A DNA stretch of 64,000 nt from an uncultured Prevotellaceae bacterium. Its GTDB lineage: Bacteria > Bacteroidota > Bacteroidia > Bacteroidales > Muribaculaceae. The first letter of the stretch is position 1. Each line of letters starts with the position of its first letter. Shown piece by piece: positions 17,002-26,428 of the stretch. The DNA is taken from assembly GCA_900317835.1 (NCBI GenBank), contig ONIL01000022.1, positions 44,340 to 108,339 of the forward strand. The letters run 5' to 3'. The position numbers and the translations under genes were made by a program. The notes beneath the pieces are model-generated. The model did not search any database. It was not told where the DNA came from and saw nothing but the letters and a program-made list of their open reading frames with translations.

Positions 17002-17553
17002 TTATTCATTTTCTTGATGAGTACTCGATATTGGGCTGGTTTGGCGATATGTGCCTGTAGATTCGGCCGCGATGAGTTCTTGCTCGGACTGATGGTCGGG
17101 CCTGCGGTATTGTTTTGGGGCAGCACCGTTCTTCTCGAGGATGATTCGGCTCAACGCCAGGTCCAGGTCATGGAGGGTCTGCAGGCGTTTCTTGGGTGAC
17201 AGCTGGCATTCCCAGATGACAATCACGTTCCATCCCGCTGCTTGCAGCAACGCCTGATTGCGGGCGTCGCGCTCGCGGTTGCGCTCGATTTTTTCCTGCC
17301 AGAAGCTTGCGTTGGTCGTAGGCTTGTGCTTGCTGCAACCGTGCCCGTGCCAAAAGCAGCCGTTCACCATGATTACAGTCCGCCACTTGCGCATCACGAT
17401 GTCGGGGCGACCAGGTAACGACTTGACATACAGGCGGTAGCGGAAGCCCTGATGCCACAGCCACCGACGCACCACCAGTTCGGGCTTGGTGTCGCGTCCC
17501 CTGATGCGGCTCATGCAACGATGCCGCTGCTCTGGTGTCATCCTATCAGCCAT
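17002..17553 (-). CDS. vsr: Very short patch repair endonuclease Vsr
   Basis: Vsr nicks DNA next to T:G mismatches produced by deamination of 5-methylcytosine. The 183-residue protein has the family landmarks: an N-terminal MTPEQRHRCMSRIRGRDTKP (which orders the mismatch-wedging segment), LPGRPDIV with the catalytic Asp, VNGCFWHGHGC with zinc ligands and catalytic His, and WNVIVIWECQL. Its C-terminal ~35 residues look disordered. No cytosine methyltransferase (dcm) is in the window, so it is an orphan here. It is oriented opposite to holB, with a shared intergenic region. Confidence 0.93.
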   Translation of the reverse strand: MADRMTPEQRHRCMSRIRGRDTKPELVVRRWLWHQGFRYRLYVKSLPGRPDIVMRKWRTVIMVNGCFWHGHGCSKHKPTTNASFWQEKIERNRERDARNQALLQAAGWNVIVIWECQLSPKKRLQTLHDLDLALSRIILEKNGAAPKQYRRPDHQSEQELIAAESTGTYRQTSPISSTHQENE

Positions 17554-17581
17554 GTCAATACTCGGTTTGATAATGCGATAG

Positions 17582-17589
17582 CAAAGGTA
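17582..17589 (-). promoter_or_regulatory. Putative -7 box of vsr
   Basis: The minus strand reads TACCTTTG, an exact TAnnTTTG match, 29 bases before the vsr ATG. No correctly spaced TTTG was seen. Confidence 0.4.
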
Positions 17590-17706
17590 GTGAAAACTGT
17601 CGGGCCGAACAACTCGGTTGTAATGAAAGTTCGTTTTTTGTTATAACGTTAGGTGGGATGGAGAAAATGTTGTAACTTTACACTCCCAAAACCAAACGAG
17701 GAAAAG

Positions 17707-18837
17707 ATGAAATTCAGCGAAATTTTAGGCAATGAGCAGGCTATCGGGCAGATACGTCGGATGATTGATGCCGACCGGCTGCCCCATGCGCTGCTGCTCT
17801 ATGGGGAGCCGGGTGTGCCCAAGCTGCGACTGGCGATGGCAGCTGCGCAATATCTCCACTGCCGCAACCATACCGACGGCGATTCATGTGGCGTGTGCCC
17901 GATGTGCCGCCAGCACCAGTCGTTCAACCAGGTGGATACCCATTACAGCTATCCGTTTACCAACCGCAAGGGCGACAGCAACAGTCCCTGTGACGCTAAC
18001 GACTATATCGATGAATGGCGGGAATTTGTCACCAAGTATCCCGTCGAGGATTACCAGGCGTGGCTCGGGTTGTTGAAAAATGACAATGCGCAGCCGCAAA
18101 TCTTTGTGCATGAGGCTGAAAACATCATCCGCAAGATGACCTTGAGTGCCTATACTGCCAAATATAAGGTGCTGATCATGTGGCTCCCCGAGAAGCTGAA
18201 GGATGAGGCTGCCAACAAGTTGCTGAAGCTCATCGAGGAACCCTACGACGACTGCAAGTTCATCCTCGTGAGCGATAACGAGAAAGGCATTCTGGGTACC
18301 ATCCTGTCGCGTTGCCAGCGCATAGAGCTGCGCAAGCCCTCCACGCCCATGGTCGCCCAATATCTTGTCGATCGCTACGGTATGGACATGCAGGATGCCA
18401 TGGCCCTGGCCGCTCCTGCCGATGGTAATGTCAACATGGCCGAGCGCATGGTGCAGACCGGCAGCGAGTTCCACGAGTTCCGCGAGCGCTTCATCGAGCT
18501 GATGCGCCTGTCCTATCAGCATGACCTGGTCAAACTCAAGTCCTGGAGCGAAGTCATCGCCGACATGAAGCGCGAGAAGGCTAGGCGTTTTCTCGCCTAT
18601 GCCGTGCGTCAGGTGCGCGAAAACTTCATCTATAACCTGCACAATCCCGAGCTCAACTACATGACGCGTGAGGAGGAGGCCTTCTCGACCCGTTTCTCGC
18701 CATTCATCAACGAGCGCAATGTGGAACCTATTGTAGCCGAACTGGAGCGGGCCAGCGCCGACATTGCCGGCAACGGCAACGCCAAGCTGGTGTTGTTTGA
18801 CCTCACCATCCGCCTCTCCATCCTGATCAGGAAATAA
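17707..18837 (+). CDS. holB: DNA polymerase III subunit delta' (clamp loader)
   Basis: Clamp-loader subunit of the AAA+ family that helps load the sliding clamp for replication. The 376-residue protein begins MKFSEILGNEQAI, the usual HolB/DnaX opening. The P-loop position reads LLLYGEPGVPKLRL, a degenerate Walker A as expected for delta', and is followed by a Cys-rich zinc module (HCRNHTDGDSCGVCPMCRQH). The sensor 1 region is LLKLIEEP...FILVSDNEKGILGTILSRCQ. ATG 17707 was chosen over an in-frame upstream ATG because it aligns with the family start. The AddB-like gene follows after 40 bases on the same strand. Confidence 0.9.
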   Translation: MKFSEILGNEQAIGQIRRMIDADRLPHALLLYGEPGVPKLRLAMAAAQYLHCRNHTDGDSCGVCPMCRQHQSFNQVDTHYSYPFTNRKGDSNSPCDANDYIDEWREFVTKYPVEDYQAWLGLLKNDNAQPQIFVHEAENIIRKMTLSAYTAKYKVLIMWLPEKLKDEAANKLLKLIEEPYDDCKFILVSDNEKGILGTILSRCQRIELRKPSTPMVAQYLVDRYGMDMQDAMALAAPADGNVNMAERMVQTGSEFHEFRERFIELMRLSYQHDLVKLKSWSEVIADMKREKARRFLAYAVRQVRENFIYNLHNPELNYMTREEEAFSTRFSPFINERNVEPIVAELERASADIAGNGNAKLVLFDLTIRLSILIRK

Positions 18838-18877
18838 GTCATTAACCTCAATTGTACTGATACCGACCACGTTTTTT

Positions 18878-21800
18878 ATGAATACACCATTCCTGCAGCA
18901 AGTTGCACGTCATTATCTTGAGGCTCAAGGTCTTGAGGACTACTGTTTTGTTTTTCCCAATCGGCGCAGTGGTCAGTTCTTCATCCATTACTTGCAACAA
19001 GAGCTTATCGCCGCCGATGGCCACAAGGGGTACCAGTTGCCTCATCTCATGCCGTGTGTGACATCCATCAATGAACTTGTCGCCCGGCTGACAGGAACGG
19101 TTACTGCCACCGACATCGAGATGCTGTTTGCCCTCTATGACGCCTATTGCCAGGCGATGGGCGATAAGGCTCAGGAATTCGACAAGTTTGTCTATTGGGC
19201 GCAGCTCATTATCAGTGACTTCAACGACATTGACCGCTCGCTGGCCGATGCGGGCATGATATACCGCAACCTGAGCGACCAACAGAGCCTGCGCAGCAAC
19301 TACCTCACGCCCGAGGTCGAGGAAAAGGTGCGCAAGATCTTCGGTGATAGCCTTTTTACCGCATTTTTTGACACCAGCGACGACGCCGACCTGTGGCAGC
19401 ACCGTGGCGAGAAATCGGATGCTGCTGCCGATGGCAAGGTCAAGCAAGAATTCCTGACCCTGTGGAATGCTCTGGAAACCATTTATCACAACTATCACAA
19501 GGTGCTGGAAATGAATCAGGTTGTCGCCCCTGGTATGCAGTTGCGGCAGGCTGCCGAGGGCGCTTCGTCGTCGTTGCCTTACAGTCGGCTTGTGTTTGTG
19601 GGTTTTGGTGTCCTCTCGGCTGCCGAAGTCAAACTGTTTGACCATTTCAAGCTCGAGGGCAAGGCTGAGTTCTGGTGGGATAATGCCGGAATCGGGCGAA
19701 TGCTGGAAAAAGCCCCTCATGATCCGGGAGCGCTACTGATTGACGGCTACTGCAAACGCTTCGGCGCCAAAGAATTAGCCCCTCTTGAAGGAAATCTGCC
19801 TTTAATTAGGGCTATTGCTGTCCCATCGACTGTGGGCCAGGCCAAGGTCGCCCTTGAAGAGGTGAAGCGTATGAATGACGGCCAGGCTACAGTAGGCATC
19901 GACACTGCCATTGTCCTGCCTGATGAGAACCTGCTCGTGCCCCTGTTGCACTCGATGGATGGCGCTGGTGCCATCAACGTGACGCTAGGCTACCCACTGC
20001 GCAGTTCAGGTATCGTCTCCCTGATGCACATCGTTGCCCGGCTGCATCATCAGGCCACCAGGGAAGGGAAGGTTTGGACCTATTATCGCGAGGATGTCAA
20101 CGATATCCTGTCCCATCCGTTAATCAAGTCGTTCTTTACTGACCAAGCGTTGTCATTGGCGTCACAACTTGCTGTAACCAATCGTTTTAGGGTACCATCC
20201 AATGAGTTTGAACCCTATGATTTCAAGGACCTGTTCGCACCGGCGATGGATAGCGACGCATCGGGTGACGAGCGGGCGCAGCAGGCCGATTATCTTGATC
20301 ATCTGTTATCGTTCTGTGAGTTGCTGATGGATAGAATGGGTAAGCAAGTCGGCGGTGGCGATGAGGAAGAGGTGGAGTTGCCGCTTCAACAGGCTTTCCT
20401 GGTGATGTATATCGATCTTCTCCACCAGTTGAAGCATTCTCTTGCCGCATGCGGGCAGACGATACAGCGCTCGACCTTGTTCTATCTGGTGGACCGCTTG
20501 ACGGGTTCGGCGGTCGTCCCCTTTACTGGCGAGCCGTTGCGTGGGCTGCAAGTGATGGGGCTGCTGGAGACACGAAGCCTGGATTTCAGGCATCTGGTCA
20601 TCTTGTCGATGAATGAACGCATTTTTTCGCGTCATCGCAGCATTAACTCGTTTATCCCCAACTACATACGCCGTGCTCACGGAATGTCCACCATCGAGCA
20701 GCAAGAGGCGATTGTGGCCTTCAACTTCTACCGCTTGCTCAACCGTTCCAGCCATGTGACTTTGGTCTTTGACTCGAGCACTCAGAGCATGGGAACGAGT
20801 GAGCCGTCACGCTATATTGCCCAACTCGAGAAAATATATGGCATCGCGGTTAAACATATTGAAAAAACCACCAGCATCAACACCTCGCCTCCCATTTCAA
20901 TCAGTGTTCCCAATGAGGGCGAAGCCTTGTGCAGGCGTTATACTGATGATCCTGAAAAGGGCCAGGGGCGATGCCTGTCGGCCAGCGCGATCAATAAATA
21001 CATCAATTGTCCGTTGTCGTTCTACCTGCATTATGTCCAGAATCTGAATGACGACAACGAGGTGAGCGATTTCATGGATTATGGCACTTTCGGTACGATT
21101 ATTCACGACACATTGGGCGATTGTTACTATAGTGAGCAGTCTCGGGCCAGGGGTGGTGTCATCACCAGTGCCGATATCCAGTTTTTCAAGAAAAACAAGT
21201 TGGAAAAAGCAGTCATTCGCAACATCAAGAAGACGTTCCTGCATGTGCCTGAAGACCAGCTGGATAATGAAATGAAGCCCCTTCGTGGCGAGGCGTTTAT
21301 GCTCATTGATACGATCAAGAGCTACGTAGAGTTTGTGCTGGATTATGACCTTGAACTGATTGAGCGCAGCGGCCCGTTCACGATTCTGGAGTGCGAAGAG
21401 CCTCACCGTGTGTTGCCCATGGAAATTAATGGTGTCAAGTTCAATTTCACTTATCGCCCTGACCGCATCGACCGTCTTGCCGATGGCATGGTGCGCATTG
21501 TGGACTACAAGACGGGTAAGGACAAGACTTCCTTTGTCGGCGCTCCTGGCTTGACGGCACTCTTCAACCCTGACCAAGCCGACCGCCGTAAGGCCATTTT
21601 GCAATTATTCCTGTACAGTTATGCTTACCTGACCGAGAATCCTGATTGCCATCAAGTGACCCCAGTTATTTATAAGTTGGCGTCGATGAAGGAGAGTGGG
21701 GTAATCCTGAAGAGAAATGACCGTGACCAGGGCTCCCAATATGTTTTCGCGATGGATGATCCTGTGGCACAAGAATTCAGCAAGCACATGGCCGGTACCA

Positions 21801-21913
21801 TCAAGGCCCTGTATGAGGCCGACTTTACACAGGCCTCGGAGGACGCCAAAGCCTGCGGCTATTGCCGGTTCATCGACTTCTGCCGCCGCAGCGTGGCTAA
21901 GTCGGGCTGGTAA
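18878..21913 (+). CDS. AddB-like PD-(D/E)XK nuclease / inactivated helicase
   Basis: A 1011-residue protein of the AddB/RexB type, predicted to act in processing of double-strand breaks for recombination. The N-terminal helicase-like part starts with CFVFPNRRSGQFF, where an intact Walker A is lacking. The C-terminal nuclease domain carries VDYKTGKDK (catalytic Asp 876 and Lys 878). Four Cys likely hold a 4Fe-4S cluster: C711 in INCPLSFY, and C993, C996 and C1002 in CGYCRFIDFC. The AddA helicase partner is not adjacent, unlike in many genomes. Its stop lies 2 bases from the convergent S4-domain gene. Confidence 0.85.
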   Translation: MNTPFLQQVARHYLEAQGLEDYCFVFPNRRSGQFFIHYLQQELIAADGHKGYQLPHLMPCVTSINELVARLTGTVTATDIEMLFALYDAYCQAMGDKAQEFDKFVYWAQLIISDFNDIDRSLADAGMIYRNLSDQQSLRSNYLTPEVEEKVRKIFGDSLFTAFFDTSDDADLWQHRGEKSDAAADGKVKQEFLTLWNALETIYHNYHKVLEMNQVVAPGMQLRQAAEGASSSLPYSRLVFVGFGVLSAAEVKLFDHFKLEGKAEFWWDNAGIGRMLEKAPHDPGALLIDGYCKRFGAKELAPLEGNLPLIRAIAVPSTVGQAKVALEEVKRMNDGQATVGIDTAIVLPDENLLVPLLHSMDGAGAINVTLGYPLRSSGIVSLMHIVARLHHQATREGKVWTYYREDVNDILSHPLIKSFFTDQALSLASQLAVTNRFRVPSNEFEPYDFKDLFAPAMDSDASGDERAQQADYLDHLLSFCELLMDRMGKQVGGGDEEEVELPLQQAFLVMYIDLLHQLKHSLAACGQTIQRSTLFYLVDRLTGSAVVPFTGEPLRGLQVMGLLETRSLDFRHLVILSMNERIFSRHRSINSFIPNYIRRAHGMSTIEQQEAIVAFNFYRLLNRSSHVTLVFDSSTQSMGTSEPSRYIAQLEKIYGIAVKHIEKTTSINTSPPISISVPNEGEALCRRYTDDPEKGQGRCLSASAINKYINCPLSFYLHYVQNLNDDNEVSDFMDYGTFGTIIHDTLGDCYYSEQSRARGGVITSADIQFFKKNKLEKAVIRNIKKTFLHVPEDQLDNEMKPLRGEAFMLIDTIKSYVEFVLDYDLELIERSGPFTILECEEPHRVLPMEINGVKFNFTYRPDRIDRLADGMVRIVDYKTGKDKTSFVGAPGLTALFNPDQADRRKAILQLFLYSYAYLTENPDCHQVTPVIYKLASMKESGVILKRNDRDQGSQYVFAMDDPVAQEFSKHMAGTIKALYEADFTQASEDAKACGYCRFIDFCRRSVAKSGW

Positions 21914-21915
21914 CC

Positions 21916-22434
21916 TCAGCGGTTCTGCTTTTTCTCCTGATTGCGGCGCTCAATGTCTTCGTTCAAGCGATCCTCGTCCTCTTGGGTCCACAAGGGGTTC
22001 TCCTCCTCGTCCCAGTCAAAGGCGTCGTCAAGCGGCGTGGGGTCATCGAAGCCGAAGAAGGCTTCGTCAGTAAAGTCTTGAAGCTCACGGCCTTCTTTCT
22101 TTGTGGGGCGTCCCAGGCCGCGCTGGCGGTTGACAAAACCGTCGATCTTCACCATCTCGAGCAAGCGCAACTGGTCGGGGCTGGTAACATTCTTGAGATA
22201 AAGTGGCACGAGCTTGGCGCCGACGCGGTTGTTGAGCAGCGCGATGACCTCAAAGGAATAGGTAATGGGTGGCTTGCGCACATCGATGCGATCGCCCACC
22301 TTGATGCCGTGGGATGGCTTGACGGGCATCCCACCTATGGTCACTCGCCCCAGTTTGCATGCATTGGTGGCGATGGTGCGTGTCTTGAACACTCGTGTGG
22401 CCCACAGCCACTTGTCTATCCTCACTTCCTTCAT
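21916..22434 (-). CDS. S4-domain RNA-binding protein, Hsp15-like
   Basis: A small RNA-binding protein resembling Hsp15 (HslR), which in E. coli rescues stalled 50S-peptidyl-tRNA complexes. The S4 domain is at the N-terminus: RIDKWLWATRVFKTRT, then ACKLGRVTIGG and the GDRIDVRK turn. The C-terminal third is acidic and low-complexity (FGFDDPTPLDDAFDWDEEEN), ending in a charged tail. ATG 22434 was chosen; a GTG 9 bases upstream would overlap the pth stop. It is the third gene of an rplY-pth-S4 run, and its co-occurrence with peptidyl-tRNA hydrolase fits a ribosome-rescue role (inference). Confidence 0.85.
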   Translation of the reverse strand: MKEVRIDKWLWATRVFKTRTIATNACKLGRVTIGGMPVKPSHGIKVGDRIDVRKPPITYSFEVIALLNNRVGAKLVPLYLKNVTSPDQLRLLEMVKIDGFVNRQRGLGRPTKKEGRELQDFTDEAFFGFDDPTPLDDAFDWDEEENPLWTQEDEDRLNEDIERRNQEKKQNR

Positions 22435-22439
22435 AACAG

Positions 22440-23003
22440 TCACTTGTTGTTATAATTATTCATGGCGAATGTTACCCCTGACAAGCAGAACGTACGGATG
22501 GCATCGACCGCAACCTTGGCACGCTCGGGCAGGATGTTGAGCTCTTCGGGGGTGGGGTAACCCAGCACATAGTCCACCTGGGCTCCTGGCGGGAAATCGT
22601 TGCCGATGCCGAAGCGCAGTCTGGCCCACTGCTGGCTGCCCAGCAGATCGTTGATGCTCTTGAGGCCGTTGTGGCCGCCGTCGGCACCCTTGGGGCGGAT
22701 GCGGATTTGGCCGAAGGGTAAAGCGATGTCATCCACGATGACCAGCAGATGATCGAGGTCGATGTGCTCCTTGATCATCCAGTAACGCACGGCCTCACCG
22801 CTCAAGTTCATGTAGGTGGACGGCTTGAGCAACATGAGTTGCTGGTTCTTGAGACGGCACTCGGCCACGGCGCCATATCGCTGGGTCGTGAAAACAATAT
22901 TGGATGCCTCGGCGAGAGCATCCAATATTGTAAAACCTATGTTGTGGCGGGTCCCCTGGTACTCGGCACCAATGTTTCCCAAGCCGACAATGAGATACTT
23001 CAT
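22440..23003 (-). CDS. pth: Peptidyl-tRNA hydrolase
   Basis: Pth releases tRNA from peptidyl-tRNAs that drop off the ribosome. The 187 residues include the N-terminal [20 protein letters not shown] with the catalytic His 20, [13 protein letters not shown], the [19 protein letters not shown] segment with catalytic Asp, and GGHNGLKSI. Length is normal. It sits 44 bases downstream of rplY and 5 bases upstream of the S4-domain gene, an arrangement common in bacteria and consistent with one transcript. Confidence 0.96.
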   Translation of the reverse strand: MKYLIVGLGNIGAEYQGTRHNIGFTILDALAEASNIVFTTQRYGAVAECRLKNQQLMLLKPSTYMNLSGEAVRYWMIKEHIDLDHLLVIVDDIALPFGQIRIRPKGADGGHNGLKSINDLLGSQQWARLRFGIGNDFPPGAQVDYVLGYPTPEELNILPERAKVAVDAIRTFCLSGVTFAMNNYNNK

Positions 23004-23047
23004 AGGGTTGTAAATAACTGCGTTGCCAATGCAACTGGTAATGATGA

Positions 23048-23746
23048 TTACTCAGCGGCCTCGCCCTCAGCAGCCTCACCTTCTTCAGTGGCGGTTGCGG
23101 CAGCGTTAGCAGCAGCACGGGTCGTGCGAACACCTGCGATAACGAGATCCTTGGCGTTAACGAGCTCAAAGTTGTCGAACTTGCAGTCGCGAACCTTGAT
23201 GGTCTTGCCAATCTCAAGGTTGTCCACGTTGAGCATGATGGTCTCAGGAATATCCTTGTACAGACCTTTAACTTTCACCTTCTTCATGCTCAGGTAGAGC
23301 TTACCACCGGCTTTAACACCGACAGCGTGACCCTCGAGATGAACGGGAATCTCAACAACAACGGGCTTGTCCTCATAGACCTCCATGAAGTCGATGTGCA
23401 GGACAGCATCGCTAACGGGATGGAACTGCAGGTCCTTCAGGACGGCCTTGCGGGTCTGACCGTCAAAGGTCAGGTCGATAACACACACGTCGGTGCTGTA
23501 GATAAGCTTGCGAACGTCGGCGAAATTCACAATCAGGTCAGTGGTGATGATTGCCTTGCCATCGCGGCCAATGGGAACGACCTTCTCGCCAGCGAGCAGC
23601 TTACCATTGTAGTTACCGTCCTTGTCGAGCTCAACGAGCTTGCCACCATTCAGGACAACGGGAATCTTGTTCTCCTTGCGGAGGGCCTTTGCGGCCTTCT
23701 TGCCGAGGTCAGTACGAGCCTCTGCGTTCAGTTGATAAGTCTTCAT
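23048..23746 (-). CDS. rplY: 50S ribosomal protein L25/Ctc
   Basis: The CTC-type L25 protein that binds 5S rRNA. The 232-residue product has the N-terminal L25 domain ([26 protein letters not shown]) and the C-terminal beta domain ([34 protein letters not shown]). It ends in an Ala/Glu-rich tail ([12 protein letters not shown]) that is probably disordered. It begins an rplY-pth-S4 operon. The upstream neighbour tsf ends at its own terminator (23884-23922), so rplY likely has its own promoter in the intervening AT-rich stretch, where I could not place a clear box. Confidence 0.96.
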   Translation of the reverse strand: MKTYQLNAEARTDLGKKAAKALRKENKIPVVLNGGKLVELDKDGNYNGKLLAGEKVVPIGRDGKAIITTDLIVNFADVRKLIYSTDVCVIDLTFDGQTRKAVLKDLQFHPVSDAVLHIDFMEVYEDKPVVVEIPVHLEGHAVGVKAGGKLYLSMKKVKVKGLYKDIPETIMLNVDNLEIGKTIKVRDCKFDNFELVNAKDLVIAGVRTTRAAANAAATATEEGEAAEGEAAE

Positions 23747-23883
23747 TTTTAATTGGTTGTGTTACTCAAAATTAAAGTAATTGGTTCGTAAAAACGCTTC
23801 CTTTAATCTCCCATCACACTGGAAACTTCAAAAAAGCGGGGCAAAGTTACTGCTTTTTTTTGACATGGCAATGCTATTGGCAT

Positions 23884-23922
23884 AAAAAAGTGGGTGCCAG
23901 CTGAAAAACAACTGGCACCCAC
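23884..23922 (-). terminator. Rho-independent terminator of the rplM-rpsI-rpsB-tsf operon
   Basis: GTGGGTGCCAG / CTGGCACCCAC is an 11-bp perfect stem (23890-23900 and 23912-23922), followed on the minus strand by a T6 run (23884-23889). It is 24 bases past the tsf stop. Confidence 0.9.
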
Positions 23923-23945
23923 TCGATGTATCTCGAAATGAGAAA

Positions 23946-24941
23946 TTAGTCAACGTTGAGGTTGACGCGCTTCAGGTCGATGGCCTTGAGGTCCTTGTCG
24001 GCGGCAGCCAGGAACTGTGCAACAGTCTCCTTGTTCTCGCCAGCCTCGTAAACCTGCTCCATCAGGACGTTCTCCTGATAGAACTTGTTCAGGCGACCCT
24101 GAGCAATGTTCTGGATCATCTGCTCGGGCATGTTGGCCTCCTTCTGCTTGGCGGTCTCGTCCATGAGCTTGAGTGCCTGGGCAACCTGCTCCTCGGTCAT
24201 GTAACCCTTGCGGATAGCCTCGTCGCGGTGCTCCTCGGTAGCGCAGTAGTAGGGGTTGAAACCGGCCTTCTTCAGGGCGTTCTCAACAGCCTTGCTTACC
24301 TGCTCGGCCTTGGTCTTGTCGATAGCCATGCGCAGCTCCTCGTCGATAACCTCCTGAGAGATCTGGTCGCGGGTGGCCTTGATGGGGTTCATCGAGGCAA
24401 CCTGCATAGCGATAGCCTTGGCAACGTCCTCAGCCACGTTCTCCTGGTTGAAGGCAACAGCAGCCGAGAGCATACCGTTGAAGTGGTTGTAAACAACGGT
24501 CGAGGGGGCATTCAGGCACTCATAGGCGCCCAACTCCATCTTCTCGCCGGTGATACCGCTCAGGGCGGTGATCTGCTCGCTCACGCTCTTGCCGTCCATC
24601 TGGAGGGCATTGAGCTCGTCGAGGTTAGCGGGCTTCTGGGCCATTGCGAGATCCAGGATAGCCTTGGCGAGGTTGACAAACTTCTCGTTCTTGGCAACGA
24701 AGTCGGTTTCGCACTTGAGGGCGATGATAGCAGCGAACTTGCCGTCGGTCTTGCCGATAGCGATGCCCTGAGCTGCCTGACGGTCTTCACGCTTGGCGGC
24801 GATGGCCTGACCGCGCTTGCGGATCAGCTCCATGGCCTTGGTGATGTCGTTGTCGCTCTCGATGAGCGCCTTCTTGCAGTCGCTCAAGCCTGCGCCGGTC
24901 ATGTCGCGCAGTTTCTTGATGTCATTGATGGTTACAGCCAT
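23946..24941 (-). CDS. tsf: Elongation factor Ts
   Basis: Nucleotide exchange factor for EF-Tu. The 331-residue length matches the longer Bacteroidetes form. The N-terminal UBA-like domain reads VTINDIKKLRDMTGAGLSDC followed by KKALIES, and the core includes the GKTDGKFAAIIALKCETDFV segment with the TDFV motif that contacts EF-Tu. A second Ts core repeat and C-terminal helices follow. It lies 47 bases after rpsB, the near-universal rpsB-tsf pair, and ends just before a strong terminator. Confidence 0.97.
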   Translation of the reverse strand: MAVTINDIKKLRDMTGAGLSDCKKALIESDNDITKAMELIRKRGQAIAAKREDRQAAQGIAIGKTDGKFAAIIALKCETDFVAKNEKFVNLAKAILDLAMAQKPANLDELNALQMDGKSVSEQITALSGITGEKMELGAYECLNAPSTVVYNHFNGMLSAAVAFNQENVAEDVAKAIAMQVASMNPIKATRDQISQEVIDEELRMAIDKTKAEQVSKAVENALKKAGFNPYYCATEEHRDEAIRKGYMTEEQVAQALKLMDETAKQKEANMPEQMIQNIAQGRLNKFYQENVLMEQVYEAGENKETVAQFLAAADKDLKAIDLKRVNLNVD

Positions 24942-24988
24942 AATTCTGTTTTAGTTAACTAAATGTTGTTAGTTGTTATTGTTTGGAA

Positions 24989-25837
24989 TTATTCCTCAGC
25001 TTTGGGAGCCTCGTCAGCCTTGGGAGCCTCCTCGGTTTTGGGAGCCTCATCGGCGGGAGCGGCACGGCGCACGCGCTGACGGCGGGGCTTGGGAGCCTCT
25101 TTTACCTCATCAGCCTCGGCCTCGGCGTCCTTGTTGTCGATCTGCTCAACCTTGCGCTCCTCGAGACCTTCCTTGATGGCCTCGCAAACGGTGGCCAGGA
25201 TGATGTCGATTGACTTGCTGGCGTCGTCGTTGGCGGGGATCACGAAGTCCACGTTGTTGGGGTCGCTGTTGGTATCAACGATACCGAACACGGGGATACC
25301 CAGACGGTTAGCCTCGGCAACAGCGATATGCTCCTTGAGCACGTCAATCACGAACAGTGCGCTGGGCAGGCGGTTCAAGTTCTTGATAGAACCCAGGTTC
25401 TTCTCCAACTTGGCGCGCTGGCGGCTCAGCTGCAGCTTCTCGCGCTTAGACATGTTGGCCATGGTGCCGTCGGTCTCCATCTTGTCGATGGTGTCCATCT
25501 TCTTCACGGCCTTGCGGATGGTGGTGAAGTTGGTCAGCATACCGCCAGGCCAACGCTCGATCACGTAGGGCATATCAACGCTCATGGCACGCTCGCGGGT
25601 CACGTCCTTGGCCTGCTTCTTGGTAGCAACAAACAGAATGCGCTTGCCACTCTTGGCAATATTCTTCAGTGCGTTTGCTGCCTCTTCCAGCTTGGCGCTG
25701 GTCTTGTATAAGTCGATGATGTGGATACCGTTACGCTCCATGAAGATGTAGGGCGCCATAGCGGGGTTCCATTTGCGTTTCAGGTGACCAAAGTGGCAAG
25801 TAGCCTCAAGCAGTTGGTCAAAATTAGGTGTCTGCAT
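24989..25837 (-). CDS. rpsB: 30S ribosomal protein S2
   Basis: Ribosomal protein S2, 282 residues. Typical features are LLEATCHFGHLKRKWNPAMA at the N-terminus, IHIIDLYKT, RILFVATKKQAKD, ERWPGGMLTNFTTI and the PVFGIVDTNSDPNNVDFVIP segment. The C-terminal ~45 residues form a repetitive EAPK-rich tail, commonly seen as a lineage-specific extension in Bacteroidetes. A 199-base gap upstream holds a 10-bp hairpin (25880-25925) that may be a leader for autoregulation, as known for S2 in E. coli. Confidence 0.97.
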   Translation of the reverse strand: MQTPNFDQLLEATCHFGHLKRKWNPAMAPYIFMERNGIHIIDLYKTSAKLEEAANALKNIAKSGKRILFVATKKQAKDVTRERAMSVDMPYVIERWPGGMLTNFTTIRKAVKKMDTIDKMETDGTMANMSKREKLQLSRQRAKLEKNLGSIKNLNRLPSALFVIDVLKEHIAVAEANRLGIPVFGIVDTNSDPNNVDFVIPANDDASKSIDIILATVCEAIKEGLEERKVEQIDNKDAEAEADEVKEAPKPRRQRVRRAAPADEAPKTEEAPKADEAPKAEE

Positions 25838-25879
25838 TGTTTTTTGTTTTTTAATAAATTGTTTACGTTCGACTAAATC

Positions 25880-25925
25880 AATCGCATAGTAGCCACCGCA
25901 GTTCCCAGTGTGAGTCTATGCGATT
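25880..25925 (-). promoter_or_regulatory. Hairpin in the rpsB 5' region, candidate S2 leader
   Basis: AATCGCATAG (25880-25889) and CTATGCGATT (25916-25925) form a perfect 10-bp stem enclosing 26 bases with internal pairing potential (CAC/GTG). It ends 42 bases before the rpsB start. A second hairpin, CCACGGC-AA-GCCGTGG, sits at 26003-26018, 3' of rpsI. Placement within a ribosomal operon suggests a regulatory leader or an attenuator; this is inference. Confidence 0.45.
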
Positions 25926-26036
25926 TGGATACTAAACTCTTCAATAAGCCAACCCCAACTCGTGAGGTGATGCCTATTATATAATGTAGAGCAAGCATTG
26001 AGCCACGGCAAGCCGTGGATCATCGTCATGCGGCGA

Positions 26037-26423
26037 TTAACGCTTGCTGAACTGGAATCTCTTGCGGGCTTTGGGCTGACCGGGTTTCTTGCGCTCTACA
26101 GCACGCGGGTCGCGGGTCATGAAACCCTCCTTGCGCAGTGCGCTCTTGTCCTCGGGGTTGATCTTCACCAGGGCGCGGGCAATAGCCAGACGCAGGGCCT
26201 CGGCCTGTCCCTTGTAACCGCCACCGACGAGGTTAACCTTGATGTCATACTTCTCTGCAACATCCAGCGTGCTAAGCGGCTGCTTAACGATGAATTGCAG
26301 GATGGGGTTGGGGAAGTAGTCTGACAACGGACGTTTGTTCACTGTGATCTCGCCATTACCTTCTTTCACATACACGCGTGCGATAGCGGCTTTGCGGCGA
26401 CCTACTGCATTAATCTGTTCCAT
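26037..26423 (-). CDS. rpsI: 30S ribosomal protein S9
   Basis: Ribosomal protein S9, 128 residues of normal length. It has the N-terminal NAVGRRKAAIARVYVKEGNG, the central VNLVGGGYKGQAEALRLAIA motif (shortened from GGGxxGQAxAxRxGIAR) and the basic C-terminus KARKRFQFSKR that reaches the P-site. It starts 5 bases after the rplM stop, the standard L13-S9 pair. A small hairpin follows the stop before the rpsB leader region. Confidence 0.97.
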   Translation of the reverse strand: MEQINAVGRRKAAIARVYVKEGNGEITVNKRPLSDYFPNPILQFIVKQPLSTLDVAEKYDIKVNLVGGGYKGQAEALRLAIARALVKINPEDKSALRKEGFMTRDPRAVERKKPGQPKARKRFQFSKR

Positions 26424-26428
26424 GCTTC

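Noticed and set aside
17884-18870. Minus-strand open frame of 328 codons opposite holB
   Set aside because: An antisense shadow of holB; the plus-strand frame has all clamp-loader motifs.
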